Of a DNA stretch of 42,804 nt, positions 1 to 9,178 are shown one piece after another; within the stretch, counting starts at the first letter, position 1, and each line of letters opens with the position of its first letter. The DNA lies in the NCBI RefSeq assembly GCF_001044255.1, contig NZ_JYNX01000091.1:1-42804 (forward strand), written 5' to 3'. Made by a program: the position numbers and the translations under genes. Source of the stretch: Mycolicibacterium chubuense. Lineage in GTDB: Bacteria > Actinomycetota > Actinomycetes > Mycobacteriales > Mycobacteriaceae. The notes under the pieces were generated by a model. The model made no database searches. It saw only the letters and a list, made by a program, of their open reading frames with translations, and was not told the DNA's origin.

Positions 1-105
1 ACCGCACCACCGGAGGTCGCGCCCTGCCGCGGACCCACCGGCGAACGCGCCCACTGGTGGTGGTACGAACCGTTCGACCCCCAGCGCCCACCCTCGATCA
101 ACTAG
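1..105 (+). CDS. C-terminal fragment of an unidentified protein (5' end outside window)
   Basis: Frame 1 is open from the first base to a TAG at 103-105, giving 34 residues that end HWWWYEPFDPQRPPSIN. The start lies before the window. The fragment is rich in Trp and Pro and I do not recognise a family. It runs convergently towards proB, whose stop is 32 bases further on. The composition looks like a real C-terminus, but a short open stretch in high-GC DNA can also arise by chance. Confidence 0.4.
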   Translation, partial: TAPPEVAPCRGPTGERAHWWWYEPFDPQRPPSIN

Positions 106-136
106 GTCGAAAAAGGCTGGACGCCTGCTGATCCGG

Positions 137-1237
137 CTAGACCGCGACGAGGTCGTCCGCATGCACCGCGGGCCGGCGCATCTCGGCGGGCAGGTCCGAT
201 GTCGACCGGCCCAGCATCGTCGCCAGTTCCGCGGCGTCGTAGGCGACCACGCCGCGGGCGACCATGGTCGAATCCTGGGTTCGCAATTCGACGACGTCGC
301 CGCCGTAGAACCGGCCCGACACCGCCGTGATACCTGCCGGCAGCAGTGAACGCCGTTGCTTGACAACCGCTTTCACCGCACCATCGTCCAGGGTCAACGC
401 TCCGACCGCTTCGGCGGCGTAGCGCACCCAGAACCGGCGCGCCGACATCCGCTCGGCACGCGGCGCGAACACGGTACCCACCGACGCGCCGTCCAGCGCC
501 GCGGCAGCGTCGGAGGCCGCGGCCAGCAGCACCGGCACCCCCGCGTCGGCGGCCAGCAGCGCCGAGGACAGTTTGGAGACCATGCCGCCGGTGCCCAGGT
601 GACTACCCCGGCCCGCGGTCACCCCCTCCAGATCGTCTGGCCCGGCGACCTCGGAGATGTAGCGTGCGTTGCCTTTTCGTGGATCGCTGTCGTAGAGACC
701 GTCCACGTCGGAGAGCAGGATCAGCGCATCGGCGCCGACGAGGTGCGCGACCAGCGCCGAAAGCCGGTCGTTGTCACCGAAGCGGATCTCGTTGGTGGCC
801 ACCGTGTCGTTCTCGTTGACGATCGCCACCGCGTGCAGCGCCCGCAGCCGGTCGAGGGTGCGCTGGGCATTGGTGTGCTGCACGCGCATCGAGATGTCGT
901 GCGCGGTCAGCAGCACCTGCCCGACGGTGCGCTCATAACGTCCGAACGCCGCACTCCACGAGTTCACCAGCGCCACCTGCCCCACGCTGGCGGCGGCCTG
1001 CTTGGTCGCCAGATCGGTGGGCCGGCGGGTCAGCCGCAGCGGTTCGATTCCTGCGGCGATCGCTCCGGATGACACGATCACCACATCCGAGCCCGACTTC
1101 ATCCGCGCTTCGATCGCGTCGGCGAGGTGTTCCAGACGGCTGCGGTCGAATTCGCCTGTCGGAGTGGTCAGTGCGGTGGTACCGATCTTGACGACCACGG
1201 AGCGCGCGGTACGGATCGCGTCCCGGTGCCGGCTCAT
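137..1237 (-). CDS. proB: Glutamate 5-kinase ProB
   Basis: Cytoplasmic enzyme that phosphorylates L-glutamate with ATP to glutamyl-5-phosphate, the first step of proline synthesis. The 366 residues have the usual two-domain layout: an amino-acid-kinase domain (about 10-255) with [10 protein letters not shown] near the N-terminus, the substrate-binding segment [17 protein letters not shown] around residue 140 and GTGGMVSKL near 215, then a C-terminal PUA domain (about 275-355). Its ATG overlaps the obg stop by four bases (ATGA), so the two genes are probably translationally coupled as the tail of rplU-rpmA-obg-proB, the order known in mycobacteria. Length is normal for the PUA-containing form. 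In this family the PUA domain is linked to proline feedback control; that is family knowledge, not visible here. Confidence 0.97.
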   Translation of the reverse strand: MSRHRDAIRTARSVVVKIGTTALTTPTGEFDRSRLEHLADAIEARMKSGSDVVIVSSGAIAAGIEPLRLTRRPTDLATKQAAASVGQVALVNSWSAAFGRYERTVGQVLLTAHDISMRVQHTNAQRTLDRLRALHAVAIVNENDTVATNEIRFGDNDRLSALVAHLVGADALILLSDVDGLYDSDPRKGNARYISEVAGPDDLEGVTAGRGSHLGTGGMVSKLSSALLAADAGVPVLLAAASDAAAALDGASVGTVFAPRAERMSARRFWVRYAAEAVGALTLDDGAVKAVVKQRRSLLPAGITAVSGRFYGGDVVELRTQDSTMVARGVVAYDAAELATMLGRSTSDLPAEMRRPAVHADDLVAV

Positions 1238-2676
1238 TCGTCGTGACTTTCCCGGCGCGCCTTCCGTGCCGCCTTACGCTCGTCGGCCGACACCCGTTCG
1301 CTCTGCTCGAGGCGGATGTCGGTGCCGCGGCCCGACAGGTGAACGTCGACCCCGGCCGGAGTCTGCGGCTCCCAATCGAATGTCATGTCGCCGATCGTCA
1401 CCGCGCACCCGGGCTTCGCGCCGAGCTTGAGCAGTTCGTCCTCGACGCCGAGCCGGGCCAACCGGTCACCGAGATATCCGACCGCTTCGTCGTTGTCGAA
1501 GTTCGTCTGCGCGACCCAGCGCTGCGGGCGGGTACCGCGCACGACGAAGCCGCCCTCGCCGTCGGGCTCCACGGAGAACGCCGTCTCGTCGACGGGCACG
1601 GGCCGGATGACCGGCCGGCGCGGCACCACCTCGGGTTGCGCGGCACGGTAGGCCGCCACCATGTCCCAGAGCGCGAACGTCAACGGCCGCAGCCCTTCTC
1701 GGGTGACCGTGGAGACCTCGAACACGGGCCAGCCGAACCGGCGATCGATCTCCTCGCGGACGAATTCCGCCAGTTCCCGGGCGTCGGGCACGTCGATCTT
1801 GTTGAGCACCACCGCGCGCGGACGCTCCGCGAGGTCACCGAGCGTGGTGTCGCCCTGCAGGGTCGGGGTGTAGGCCGCGATCTCGGCCTCCAGCGCCTCG
1901 ATGTCGGAGACCGGGTCGCGGCCGGGTTCGAGGGTGGCGCAGTCGACGACGTGCACAAGCACCGCGCAGCGCTCGATGTGGCGCAGGAAGTCCAGGCCCA
2001 GGCCACGGCCCTCCGAGGCGCCGGGAATGAGACCGGGCACGTCGGCGACGGTGAACGTGTGATCGCCGGCCGAGACCACGCCGAGGTTCGGAGCCAGCGT
2101 CGTGAACGGGTAGTCCGCGATCTTCGGCTTGGCCGCCGAGATCGCCGACACCAACGACGACTTGCCCGCCGACGGGAAGCCGACCAGGCCCACGTCGGCG
2201 ACCGTCTTCAGTTCGAGCGTGAGATCGCGGACCTCGCCCTTCTCGCCGAGCAGCGCGAAGCCTGGGGCCTTGCGCGCGCGGGAGGCCAGCGCGGCGTTGC
2301 CGAGGCCGCCGCGACCGCCGGCGGCGGCTTCGAAGCGGGTGCCCGCCCCCACCAGATCGGCCAGCAGACGGCCCTGTTCGTCGAGCACCACGGTGCCGTC
2401 GGGAACCTTGACCTCGAGATCGACGCCCGCAGCGCCGTCCCGGTTGCTGCCGGCACCCTGCTTGCCCGAGGGCGCCACCACGTGCGGGTGGAAGTGGAAG
2501 TCGAGGAGCGTGTGCACCTGCGGGTCGACGACGAAGACGATGCTGCCGCCGCGACCGCCGTTGCCGCCGTCGGGACCACCGAGAGGCTTGAACTTCTCGC
2601 GGTGCACCGAAGCGCAGCCGTTGCCGCCGTTACCCGCGCGCGCGTGGATGACGACGCGGTCGATGAACCGGGTCAT
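1234..2676 (-). CDS. obg: GTPase Obg (CgtA)
   Basis: Essential ribosome-associated GTPase acting in large-subunit maturation and stress responses. The 480 residues show a glycine-rich Obg fold (about 1-158, with runs such as GGNGGRGG), a G domain with P-loop GFPSAGKSS near residue 165, the DxPG switch region [11 protein letters not shown], and the NKID specificity motif near 291, then an OCT-type C-terminal domain (about 355-435) and a charged tail. Length agrees with mycobacterial Obg. The ATG at 2674-2676 has a strong AGGAGG ribosome site six bases upstream. It lies 93 bases downstream of rpmA and overlaps proB by four bases. Nothing is missing from the GTPase motifs. Confidence 0.97.
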   Translation of the reverse strand: MTRFIDRVVIHARAGNGGNGCASVHREKFKPLGGPDGGNGGRGGSIVFVVDPQVHTLLDFHFHPHVVAPSGKQGAGSNRDGAAGVDLEVKVPDGTVVLDEQGRLLADLVGAGTRFEAAAGGRGGLGNAALASRARKAPGFALLGEKGEVRDLTLELKTVADVGLVGFPSAGKSSLVSAISAAKPKIADYPFTTLAPNLGVVSAGDHTFTVADVPGLIPGASEGRGLGLDFLRHIERCAVLVHVVDCATLEPGRDPVSDIEALEAEIAAYTPTLQGDTTLGDLAERPRAVVLNKIDVPDARELAEFVREEIDRRFGWPVFEVSTVTREGLRPLTFALWDMVAAYRAAQPEVVPRRPVIRPVPVDETAFSVEPDGEGGFVVRGTRPQRWVAQTNFDNDEAVGYLGDRLARLGVEDELLKLGAKPGCAVTIGDMTFDWEPQTPAGVDVHLSGRGTDIRLEQSERVSADERKAARKARRESHDE

Positions 2677-2769
2677 CGGAATCCTCCTCTCTCAGCCGAA
2701 ACCGACGTGTGGGCGCGATCGTGCGAGTGCACGGCACCGGAACGTCGATCTCGACGATGGAGAAAGAAG

Positions 2770-3036
2770 TCAGGCGTCGGTGCGGACGACGCGCACGACG
2801 TTGACGAACTTGCGGCCACGCTTGGTGCCGAATTCGACAGCGCCGGGGGCGGTCGCGAACAGCGTGTCGTCGCCGCCACGGCCGACGTTCACACCGGGAT
2901 GGAAGTGGGTGCCGCGCTGCCGCACCAGGATCTCGCCGGCCTTGACGACCTGACCGCCGAATCGCTTCACGCCGAGCCGCTGGGCTGCGGAGTCGCGCCC
3001 GTTGCGTGAGCTGGAAGCGCCCTTCTTGTGTGCCAT
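2770..3036 (-). CDS. rpmA: 50S ribosomal protein L27
   Basis: Large-subunit ribosomal protein whose N-terminus approaches the peptidyl-transferase centre. The 88 residues begin [16 protein letters not shown], the signature L27 N-terminus, and continue with [22 protein letters not shown], also diagnostic. There is no cleavable N-terminal extension of the kind seen in Firmicutes, as expected for Actinobacteria. It follows rplU after a 17-base gap and has a GGGAG ribosome site eight bases before the ATG. It is surely co-transcribed with rplU. Confidence 0.97.
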   Translation of the reverse strand: MAHKKGASSSRNGRDSAAQRLGVKRFGGQVVKAGEILVRQRGTHFHPGVNVGRGGDDTLFATAPGAVEFGTKRGRKFVNVVRVVRTDA

Positions 3037-3053
3037 GTCTGTCGCTCCCGTCC

Positions 3054-3377
3054 CTACTTGATGCCGGTGACCTTGAGAACCGTCAGCTGCTGACGGTGCC
3101 CCTGGCGCTTGTGATAGCCGGTCTTGTTCTTGAACTTGTGGATGCGGATCTTCGGGCCCTTGGTGTGCTCGAGCACCTCACCGGTGACCGCGACCTTCTC
3201 CAACGCCTTGGCGTCGGTGGTCACGTTGGCGCCGTCGACGACCAGTGCGACGGGCAGCGACACGGTGCCGCCGGGCTCGACGTCGAGCTTCTCCACCTTG
3301 ACGATGTCACCGGCGGCGACCTTGTACTGCTTGCCACCGGTCTTGACGATCGCGTACGTGGCTGTTTGCGCTGCCAT
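3054..3377 (-). CDS. rplU: 50S ribosomal protein L21
   Basis: Large-subunit ribosomal protein that binds 23S rRNA. The 107 residues carry [17 protein letters not shown] at the N-terminus and [20 protein letters not shown] near the C-terminus, both classic L21 blocks. It is the first gene of rplU-rpmA-obg-proB. The 160 bases separating it from the rne stop hold its likely promoter and one hairpin (3458-3483). A TTGACC sequence on the minus strand lies in this gap, but I could not pair it with a convincing -10 box. Confidence 0.97.
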   Translation of the reverse strand: MAAQTATYAIVKTGGKQYKVAAGDIVKVEKLDVEPGGTVSLPVALVVDGANVTTDAKALEKVAVTGEVLEHTKGPKIRIHKFKNKTGYHKRQGHRQQLTVLKVTGIK

Positions 3378-3457
3378 CGTTGGTCATCCTCTACTTCGCG
3401 TGCGGGCGCGCATCACCCGAGGGTGTGCGTGCGGTTCTGGGTGCGGGATCTGCCGTC

Positions 3458-3483
3458 CCTGCCCCGGGCCCGCCGTGGGCAGG
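3458..3483 (-). terminator. GC-rich hairpin between rne and rplU
   Basis: CCTGCCC (3458-3464) is complementary to GGGCAGG (3477-3483), a 7-bp stem with a 12-base GC-rich loop. It lies 55 bases after the rne stop and 75 bases before rplU. There is no U-tract on either strand, so it may be a mycobacterial-type terminator, part of an rplU leader, or neither. Confidence 0.3.
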
Positions 3484-3537
3484 CCCTGGAGACAACTGGT
3501 CAAGGGTACGTGACCAGCGGGGAGAGGGTCAAACCGC

Positions 3538-6507
3538 TCAGTCCTGGCTGGGTGGACCGGCAGGTCGTGCCGCGGCCCGCCGGCGCTGGCGGACCGGAGC
3601 GGCGACGACGGGCGCAGGCTCGTCGTCCGAGTCGTCCTCGTCGGAGTCGTCCTCGTCGTCGTCCTCATCCTCGTCATCGTCGTCCTCGTCCGAGTCGTCG
3701 TCCTCGTCCGAATCGTCGTCGTCCGCGTCCTCGGAGTCGTCGATGACCTCGATGTCGTCGTCGATGTCGTCGTCCTCGTCGTCGGAGTCGAGATCGATCT
3801 CCTCAGAGTCCTCGTCGTCCTCGTCCTCGTCGTCCGAGTCGTCGTCGTCCTCCGAGTCGTCGAACTCGTCGTCGGCGTCCTCGTCGTCGTCGGCGATTCC
3901 CCGGCGCACGGTACTCGGCTCCAGCTCGACGGTCTCGTCGACGACGTCGGTCGACTCCTCGTCGTGCTCGTCGCCATCGTCCTCGTGCTTGCCGTTGGCC
4001 GCGGCCATCGCCTTGAACATCGGATGCTCGCCGGGCAGGTGCGCCGGCACCTTGGCCACCTGCACCTCCTGCTCGCGTGCGCCGCCGCGCTTGCCACGCT
4101 TGCCGCGGCGGCCACCGCCACCGCCGCCGCCGCCGTTGCTGCCCGGCTCGGACTTGCGCCCGTTGCCGGATGCGGAGTCCACCGGGTCACCGTGCAGGAC
4201 GATGCCGCGGCCCCCGCAGTGCGTGCACGACGTCGAGAATGCCTCGATGAGCCCGGTGCCCAACTTCTTGCGCGTCAACTGCACCAGACCCAGCGACGTC
4301 ACCTCGGAGACCTGGTGGCGGGTGCGGTCCCGGGCCAGCGCCTCGGTCAGCCGGCGCAGCACCAGGTCGCGGTTGGACTCCAGCACCATGTCGATGAAGT
4401 CGATCACCACGATGCCGCCGATGTCGCGCAGCCGCAGTTGGCGCACGATCTCCTCGGCGGCCTCGAGGTTGTTGCGGGTGACCGTCTGTTCGAGGTTGCC
4501 GCCCGAGCCGGTGAACTTGCCGGTGTTGACGTCGACGACGGTCATGGCCTCGGTGCGGTCGATCACCAGGGTGCCGCCCGACGGCAGCCACACCTTGCGG
4601 TCCAGCGCCTTGGCCAGTTGCTCGTCGATGCGGTGCACGGCGAACACATCGGGCCCGTCGGAGCCGGAGGGCTCGTATTTCGTCATCCGCGGCAGCAGTT
4701 CGGGCGCCACCGCGGTCACGTAGTCGTTGATGGTGTTCCACGCGTCGTCGCCCGACACGATGAGGCCGGAGAAGTCCTCGTTGAACAGGTCGCGGATCAC
4801 CTTGACCAGCACATCGGGCTCTTCGTAGAGGGCCACCGCGGCGCCGGCCTTCTTGGCGGTGATCTCGGCGGCCTTGGCCTCGATCTCGTTCCACCGACCC
4901 TGGAGGCGCTCGACGTCGCTGCGGATGTCGTCTTCCTTGACGCCCTCGGACGCCGTGCGGATGATCACGCCCGCGTCGGAGGGAACGACCTCGCGCAGGA
5001 TCTCCTTCAGGCGCTGCCGCTCGGTGTCGGGCAGCTTGCGGCTGATGCCCGTCGACGACGCGCCGGGCACGTACACCAGGTAGCGGCCCGCCAGCGACAC
5101 CTGGGTGGTGAGGCGGGCGCCCTTGTGTCCGACCGGGTCCTTGCTGACCTGCACGACGACGTAGTCGCCGGGCTTGAGGGCCTGCTCGATCTTGCGCTGG
5201 GCGCCGCCGAGGCCGGCGGCCTCCCAGTTCACCTCACCGGCGTAGAGCACACCGTTGCGGCCGCGGCCGATGTCGACGAACGCGGCCTCCATCGAGGGCA
5301 GCACGTTCTGCACGATGCCGAGATAGATGTTGCCCACCAGCGAAGCCGACGCTGCCGACGTCACGAAGTGTTCGACGACCACACCGTCCTCGAGCACCGC
5401 GATCTGCGTGTAGCGGGCGCCTTCGTGCGGGGGCTCGGTGCGGACCTTGTCGCGAACCACCATGGTGCGTTCGACGGCCTCGCGCCGGGCGAGGAACTCG
5501 GCCTCGCTGAGGATCGGCGGCCGGCGACGGCCGGCGTCGCGACCGTCCCTACGGCGCTGGCGCTTGGCCTCGAGCCGGGTCGAGCCGCTGATGCCCTGGA
5601 TCTCGGAGTCGCTGGAGCCCTTGTTGCCCTTGCCCGACTGCCGGGGTTCACGTTCGTGCACGACGGTGTTGGGCGGATCGTCGGGCGACGCGTCGCCGTC
5701 GTCGCCCGAGCCGGACTTGCGGCGCCGCCGCCGGCGCCGGCGGCGGTTGCCGCCCTCCCCGCCGTTGCCGTCGTCCTCGGCATTGTCCTCGTCGGACTCC
5801 TCACCGTTCTCGGAGGTCTCGCCCGCCTCGGCGGACTGGTCCTCGTCGTCGGCGTTGGCGTCGTCGCCGTTCTGCTCGCCCCGCCCGCGACCGCGGCCGC
5901 GACGGCCACGACGACGGCGCTTGGCCGACGGACGTTCGGACTGCTCCTCGTCGGAGTCCGTCTCGGTGTCGTCCTCGTCGTCGTCGGTGTCGTCATCGCT
6001 GTCGTCGCCGGCGTCGGTGTCCTGGTCGAGACGCACCGGTTGCGGCGCGACGAACAGCGGCAGATAGTCGGCGGGCTCGGCCTCTGCAGCGGCGGGTGTC
6101 TCCAGGATCAACCGCGACTCGGGCTCTACTTCCGGCGCGGCTTCGGGCTCAGGGGCCTCGGCGACGTCGGCGCCGTCAGCCGCGGGAACAGCGACCTCGG
6201 GTTCGGGGGCTGCAGCCTCGGGGGCCTCGGGGGCCTCGGCGGCCTCCGGCGCCGGTTCGGCCAGCGCCTCGCGCACCCGGTCGGCCTCTTCGCGGCCGAT
6301 GGTGGAGTGCGCGCTGCGGGTGCGGCCGTCGAGTTCGACCAGCGCGTCGATGATGCGCCTGCTGGTGGTGCCGAGCACCCGCGCCAGGGAGTGGACCCTC
6401 AGCCGTTCGGGCGGTGCGGCCGCCGCCTCACCGGTCGAGCCAGCGGTCTGCTGCGCCTCTTCCGGGAGAGCGTGGGCGGGATCGTGCAGATTCTCATTGT
6501 CGGCCAC
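3538..6507 (-). CDS. rne: Ribonuclease E/G (RNase E)
   Basis: Endoribonuclease central to mRNA decay and rRNA/tRNA processing. The 989 residues hold, in order: an IF2-N-like helical segment (about 36-85), a long disordered arm with Ala/Glu/Pro, Asp-rich and Arg-rich blocks (90-350), an S1 RNA-binding domain (about 375-450), and the RNase E/G catalytic core. The core has the metal-site Asp in VVDVNTGKFTG (near 660) and the second Asp in GGIVVIDFIDM (near 700), then the zinc-link CTHCGGRG near 764. The last 140 residues are almost pure Asp/Glu/Ser. Having arms on both sides of the core is the known mycobacterial arrangement. The GTG start has GAGGAG five bases upstream. The gene stands alone between ndk and rplU; no dctA homologue lies between rne and rplU, unlike M. 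tuberculosis. Confidence 0.97.
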   Translation of the reverse strand: MADNENLHDPAHALPEEAQQTAGSTGEAAAAPPERLRVHSLARVLGTTSRRIIDALVELDGRTRSAHSTIGREEADRVREALAEPAPEAAEAPEAPEAAAPEPEVAVPAADGADVAEAPEPEAAPEVEPESRLILETPAAAEAEPADYLPLFVAPQPVRLDQDTDAGDDSDDDTDDDEDDTETDSDEEQSERPSAKRRRRGRRGRGRGRGEQNGDDANADDEDQSAEAGETSENGEESDEDNAEDDGNGGEGGNRRRRRRRRRKSGSGDDGDASPDDPPNTVVHEREPRQSGKGNKGSSDSEIQGISGSTRLEAKRQRRRDGRDAGRRRPPILSEAEFLARREAVERTMVVRDKVRTEPPHEGARYTQIAVLEDGVVVEHFVTSAASASLVGNIYLGIVQNVLPSMEAAFVDIGRGRNGVLYAGEVNWEAAGLGGAQRKIEQALKPGDYVVVQVSKDPVGHKGARLTTQVSLAGRYLVYVPGASSTGISRKLPDTERQRLKEILREVVPSDAGVIIRTASEGVKEDDIRSDVERLQGRWNEIEAKAAEITAKKAGAAVALYEEPDVLVKVIRDLFNEDFSGLIVSGDDAWNTINDYVTAVAPELLPRMTKYEPSGSDGPDVFAVHRIDEQLAKALDRKVWLPSGGTLVIDRTEAMTVVDVNTGKFTGSGGNLEQTVTRNNLEAAEEIVRQLRLRDIGGIVVIDFIDMVLESNRDLVLRRLTEALARDRTRHQVSEVTSLGLVQLTRKKLGTGLIEAFSTSCTHCGGRGIVLHGDPVDSASGNGRKSEPGSNGGGGGGGGRRGKRGKRGGAREQEVQVAKVPAHLPGEHPMFKAMAAANGKHEDDGDEHDEESTDVVDETVELEPSTVRRGIADDDEDADDEFDDSEDDDDSDDEDEDDEDSEEIDLDSDDEDDDIDDDIEVIDDSEDADDDDSDEDDDSDEDDDDEDEDDDEDDSDEDDSDDEPAPVVAAPVRQRRRAAARPAGPPSQD

Positions 6508-6816
6508 GTATTCTCCTCAAGCCCCCGGGCGCGTCGTTGCTGACGCGGCCACGCGAGGGCTTTTGACTATTGCGCCCGGGCCAGTCACTCCCGAACTGTT
6601 GTTGGTCTCGCTCCGAGTGATCCCGGAGGATCGGTCTCGGTGCCGGTCTGAATGATGGCTGGACGGTCGGCGCCACACCGTGGGTAACGATGGTCGCAGT
6701 CGTCGAAGTCTTCATCCGGATGACCAACCCGGGTTGTCAGGCCGGTCACCCGGCCCCAGTATCCCACATCACTGCGGGTGGACCCGAAACGCGGCGTCAG
6801 CGGGTCGGCGCGCCGC
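6508..6816 (-). promoter_or_regulatory. Intergenic region with rne promoter and leader
   Basis: These 309 bases hold no convincing gene. On the minus strand a GATACT element (6758-6763, in the context TGTGGGATACTGGGG) is a plausible -10 box. It would give an rne leader of about 240 bases, in line with the long 5' leaders known for mycobacterial rne. I see no good -35. The leader ends in a strong ribosome site. The region also holds the ndk-proximal hairpin listed separately. Confidence 0.35.
6740..6755 (-). terminator. Hairpin downstream of ndk
   Basis: GGCCGG-TCAC-CCGGCC forms a perfect 6-bp stem with a 4-base loop, 61 bases after the ndk stop, followed in the direction of transcription by the palindrome AACCCGGGTT (6727-6736). 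There is no U-tract. It may be a terminator without a U-tract, or an element of the rne leader, since it overlaps the likely rne promoter area. Confidence 0.35.
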
Positions 6817-7227
6817 TCAGCGGCCGGGGAACCAGAGCTCGATCTCGCGCGCTGCCGACTCGGCCGAGTCGGATCCGTGAACCAGGTTGTACTGCGTCTC
6901 CAGGCCGAGGTCACCGCGGATCGTGCCGGGGACGGCCTTCTCCACGGGATCGGTGCCACCGGCCAGCTGGCGGAACGCCGCCACCGCCCGCGGGCCCTCG
7001 AGGATGGCCGCGACCACGGGCCCGGACGTGATGAATTCCAGCAGCGACCCGAAGAACGGTTTGCCGTCGTGCTCGGCGTAGTGGGCGCGCGCCAGCTCGT
7101 CGTCGACGTTCTTCAGTTCCAGCGCGGCGACGGTCAGCCCCTTGGCTTCGATCCGGCTGATGATCTCCCCGACGAGGCGGCGCTGCACGCCGTCGGGCTT
7201 GACGAGGACGAGGGTTCGCTCAGACAC
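6817..7227 (-). CDS. ndk: Nucleoside diphosphate kinase
   Basis: Balances NTP pools by moving the gamma-phosphate of ATP to NDPs through a phosphohistidine. The 136 residues are the normal length. [19 protein letters not shown] at the N-terminus and the active-site block [10 protein letters not shown], with its catalytic His near residue 117, are both intact. The start is GTG at 7225-7227. It lies on the same strand as, and downstream of, valS-folC-DUF4233, but a 61-bp tandem repeat fills the 146-base gap before it, so it may have its own promoter. Confidence 0.97.
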   Translation of the reverse strand: MSERTLVLVKPDGVQRRLVGEIISRIEAKGLTVAALELKNVDDELARAHYAEHDGKPFFGSLLEFITSGPVVAAILEGPRAVAAFRQLAGGTDPVEKAVPGTIRGDLGLETQYNLVHGSDSAESAAREIELWFPGR

Positions 7228-7239
7228 GGCCGACAGCCT

Positions 7240-7374
7240 ACAGTCGGGCGACGATCAAGCGGCGAGGGACGAGCCGCGTTGAGGAGCCCGACCACTTGGC
7301 ACAGTCGGGCAACGATCAAGCGGCGAGGGACGAGCCGCGTTGAGGAGCCCGACCTCTTGGCACAGTCGGGCGAC
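7240..7374 (-). repeat. 61-bp tandem direct repeat, 2.2 copies, between DUF4233 gene and ndk
   Basis: Copy 1 is 7240-7300 and copy 2 is 7301-7361. They match at 59 of 61 positions, differing only at the 11th base and the 55th base. A third partial copy of 13 bases (7362-7374) runs into the DUF4233 stop codon. Each unit contains GTCGGGC and, later, GCCCGAC, so each can fold as an imperfect hairpin with an inner CGGC/GCCG pair. The size and position between co-directional genes resemble mycobacterial interspersed repeat units, but I do not recognise it as a named family. Confidence 0.9.
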
Positions 7375-7763
7375 TACTCGGGATCGGGCTGCTGGCCCGG
7401 GAGAAGGCCGCGCTTCTGCCGGCGGAGCACCTCGGCGCGCAGGTACGCGATGAGCAGCCACACGACGAGGAACAGCAGACCGATGAACCCGACTCCCGGG
7501 TAGATGAGCCAGCCGGCGACCAGCAGCAGCTGCACGCCCACGTTCGCCCAGATCGCCCAGGGTCGGCGCTGCACGCCCGCCATCAGGATCAGCACCACCG
7601 CCACCCCGACCACATACGCCGTGGACGCCGCCGTCAGGCCTCCGCCGACCGAGCCGATGACCGGGAGCGCGAGCAGCACGACGATGGCTTCGAGGATCAG
7701 CGTGCCGGCCATGACACCCCGAAAGCTCTTCCACGGATCGGGCGGTGCGGCGGGCGTGCTCAT
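7374..7763 (-). CDS. DUF4233 membrane protein
   Basis: Small integral membrane protein of 129 residues, corresponding by position and family to Rv2446c of M. tuberculosis. Four hydrophobic segments are visible (about 18-40, 45-65, 75-105 as a near-continuous pair including WAIWANVGVQLLLVAGWLIYP, ending with a Leu/Val-rich helix), followed by a basic tail LRRQKRGLLPGQQ. Its ATG overlaps the folC stop by four bases (ATGA), so it is coupled to folC. The function is unknown; conservation of the valS-folC-DUF4233 order is the main clue to its importance. Confidence 0.85.
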   Translation of the reverse strand: MSTPAAPPDPWKSFRGVMAGTLILEAIVVLLALPVIGSVGGGLTAASTAYVVGVAVVLILMAGVQRRPWAIWANVGVQLLLVAGWLIYPGVGFIGLLFLVVWLLIAYLRAEVLRRQKRGLLPGQQPDPE

Positions 7764-9178
7764 GCCGGGTCCTTGCCGAACAGGGTGCGCGCGACGCCGG
7801 CGGTGACGACCGAGCCGGTGATGACGATGCCGGCACCGCTCATGCCGCCGGCGCCGTCGACGTCACCGCCCGACTCCTCCACCAGCGCGGTGGCCGTCTC
7901 GATCGCGTCGGGCAGCGTGGCCGCGGCGACAACGCGCTCGGGACCGAAGATCTCCTCCGCCTTGACCGTCAGCGCCTCGACCTCCAGCGCCCGAGGGGAG
8001 CCGTTGGTGGTCACCACGATCTGATCGAACACCGGCTCCAGCGCGGCGAGGATGCCGTCGGTGTCCTTGTCCGCCATCACCGAGACGACGCCGACCAGGA
8101 AGCGGAAGTCGAACTCGTCGGTCAACGCCGACGCCAGTGCCGCGGCGCCGGCCGGGTTGTGCGCGGCGTCGATGAACACCGTCGGCGCGTTGCGCATCCG
8201 CTCCAGCCGGCCCGGCGAGGTGACAGCCGCGAAGCCGGCCCGCACGGCGTCGACGTCGAGTTGGCGCTGCGCCCCGGCGCCGAAGAACGCCTCGACGGCG
8301 GCCAGCGCCAGCACGGCGTTGTGGGCCTGATGCTCGCCGTGCAGCGGAAGGAAGATGTCGGAGTACACCCCACCGAGGCCCTGCAGCTCGAGCATCTGCC
8401 CGCCGATCGCGACCTGGCGGCCCAGCACCGTGAACTCGGAGTCCTCACGGGCGACCGCCGCGTCGGCGCGCACCGCGGCCGCGAGCAGCACCTCCATGGC
8501 CTCGGGAGCCTGGCGGGCGATCACCGCGACGGTGTCGGTGGGCACCAGGTCGTCGGCCTGCCGGGTGATGATCCCGGCTTTCTCGCCGGCGATCTCGGCG
8601 ATCGTGTCGCCGAGGTAGTCGGTGTGGTCCATGCCGATCGGGGTGATCACGGCGACGGGTGCGTTGACCACGTTCGTGGCGTCCCACCGTCCGCCGAGGC
8701 CGACCTCGACGACGGCGACGTCGATCGGTGCGTCGGCGAAGGCGGCGAACGCCATCGCTGTCACCACCTCGAACTTGCTGCAGCGCGGGCCTCCGGCGGC
8801 CTCGGACTGCCGGTCGACCAGCTCGACGAAGGGTTCGACCTCCCGGTAGGTGTTCACGTAGGTGGCCGGGCTGACGGGTCTGCCGTCGATCGAGATGCGT
8901 TCGACCGCGGACTGCAGGTGCGGGCTGGTGGTGCGGCCGGTGCGGCGGTGCAGCGCGGTCAGCAGCGCATCGACCATGCGCGCCACCGAGGTCTTGCCGT
9001 TGGTGCCGGCGATGTGGATCGACGGGTAGCCCCGCTGCGGGGAGCCCAGCAGTTCCAGCAGCGCCGCGATGCGGGCCGTGCTGGGCTCGATCTTGGTCTC
9101 CGGCCAGCGCTGGTCGAGCAGGTGCTCGACCTGCAGAAGCGCTGCGACCTCGTCGGGTGCCGGTTCGGGGGAACTCAC
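7760..9178 (-). CDS. folC: Folylpolyglutamate / dihydrofolate synthase FolC
   Basis: ATP-dependent Mur-ligase-family enzyme that makes dihydrofolate from dihydropteroate and adds glutamates to folates. The reading frame is open further upstream, but the GTG at 9176-9178 is preferred: it overlaps the valS stop (GTGA) and leaves a normal 472-residue protein starting [11 protein letters not shown], whereas the upstream extension is Arg-rich shadow sequence antisense in character. The P-loop [12 protein letters not shown] lies near residue 62, followed by the Mur-ligase central domain with [15 protein letters not shown] and [11 protein letters not shown]. The C-terminal domain has [14 protein letters not shown]. 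It is the middle gene of a coupled valS-folC-DUF4233 chain. Confidence 0.95.
   Translation of the reverse strand: MSSPEPAPDEVAALLQVEHLLDQRWPETKIEPSTARIAALLELLGSPQRGYPSIHIAGTNGKTSVARMVDALLTALHRRTGRTTSPHLQSAVERISIDGRPVSPATYVNTYREVEPFVELVDRQSEAAGGPRCSKFEVVTAMAFAAFADAPIDVAVVEVGLGGRWDATNVVNAPVAVITPIGMDHTDYLGDTIAEIAGEKAGIITRQADDLVPTDTVAVIARQAPEAMEVLLAAAVRADAAVAREDSEFTVLGRQVAIGGQMLELQGLGGVYSDIFLPLHGEHQAHNAVLALAAVEAFFGAGAQRQLDVDAVRAGFAAVTSPGRLERMRNAPTVFIDAAHNPAGAAALASALTDEFDFRFLVGVVSVMADKDTDGILAALEPVFDQIVVTTNGSPRALEVEALTVKAEEIFGPERVVAAATLPDAIETATALVEESGGDVDGAGGMSGAGIVITGSVVTAGVARTLFGKDPA

Noticed and set aside
3600-3960. TCG/GTC triplet repeats resembling a repeat array or CRISPR
   Set aside because: The triplets are codons for the Asp/Glu/Ser tail of RNase E. 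There are no regular direct repeats of 25-40 bases with unique spacers.
3964-6543. Long open frame on the plus strand opposite rne (about 860 codons)
   Set aside because: It mirrors the GC-rich rne coding sequence, has no ribosome site and encodes a low-complexity Gly/Val/Arg/Leu-rich product with no family motif. It is an antisense shadow.
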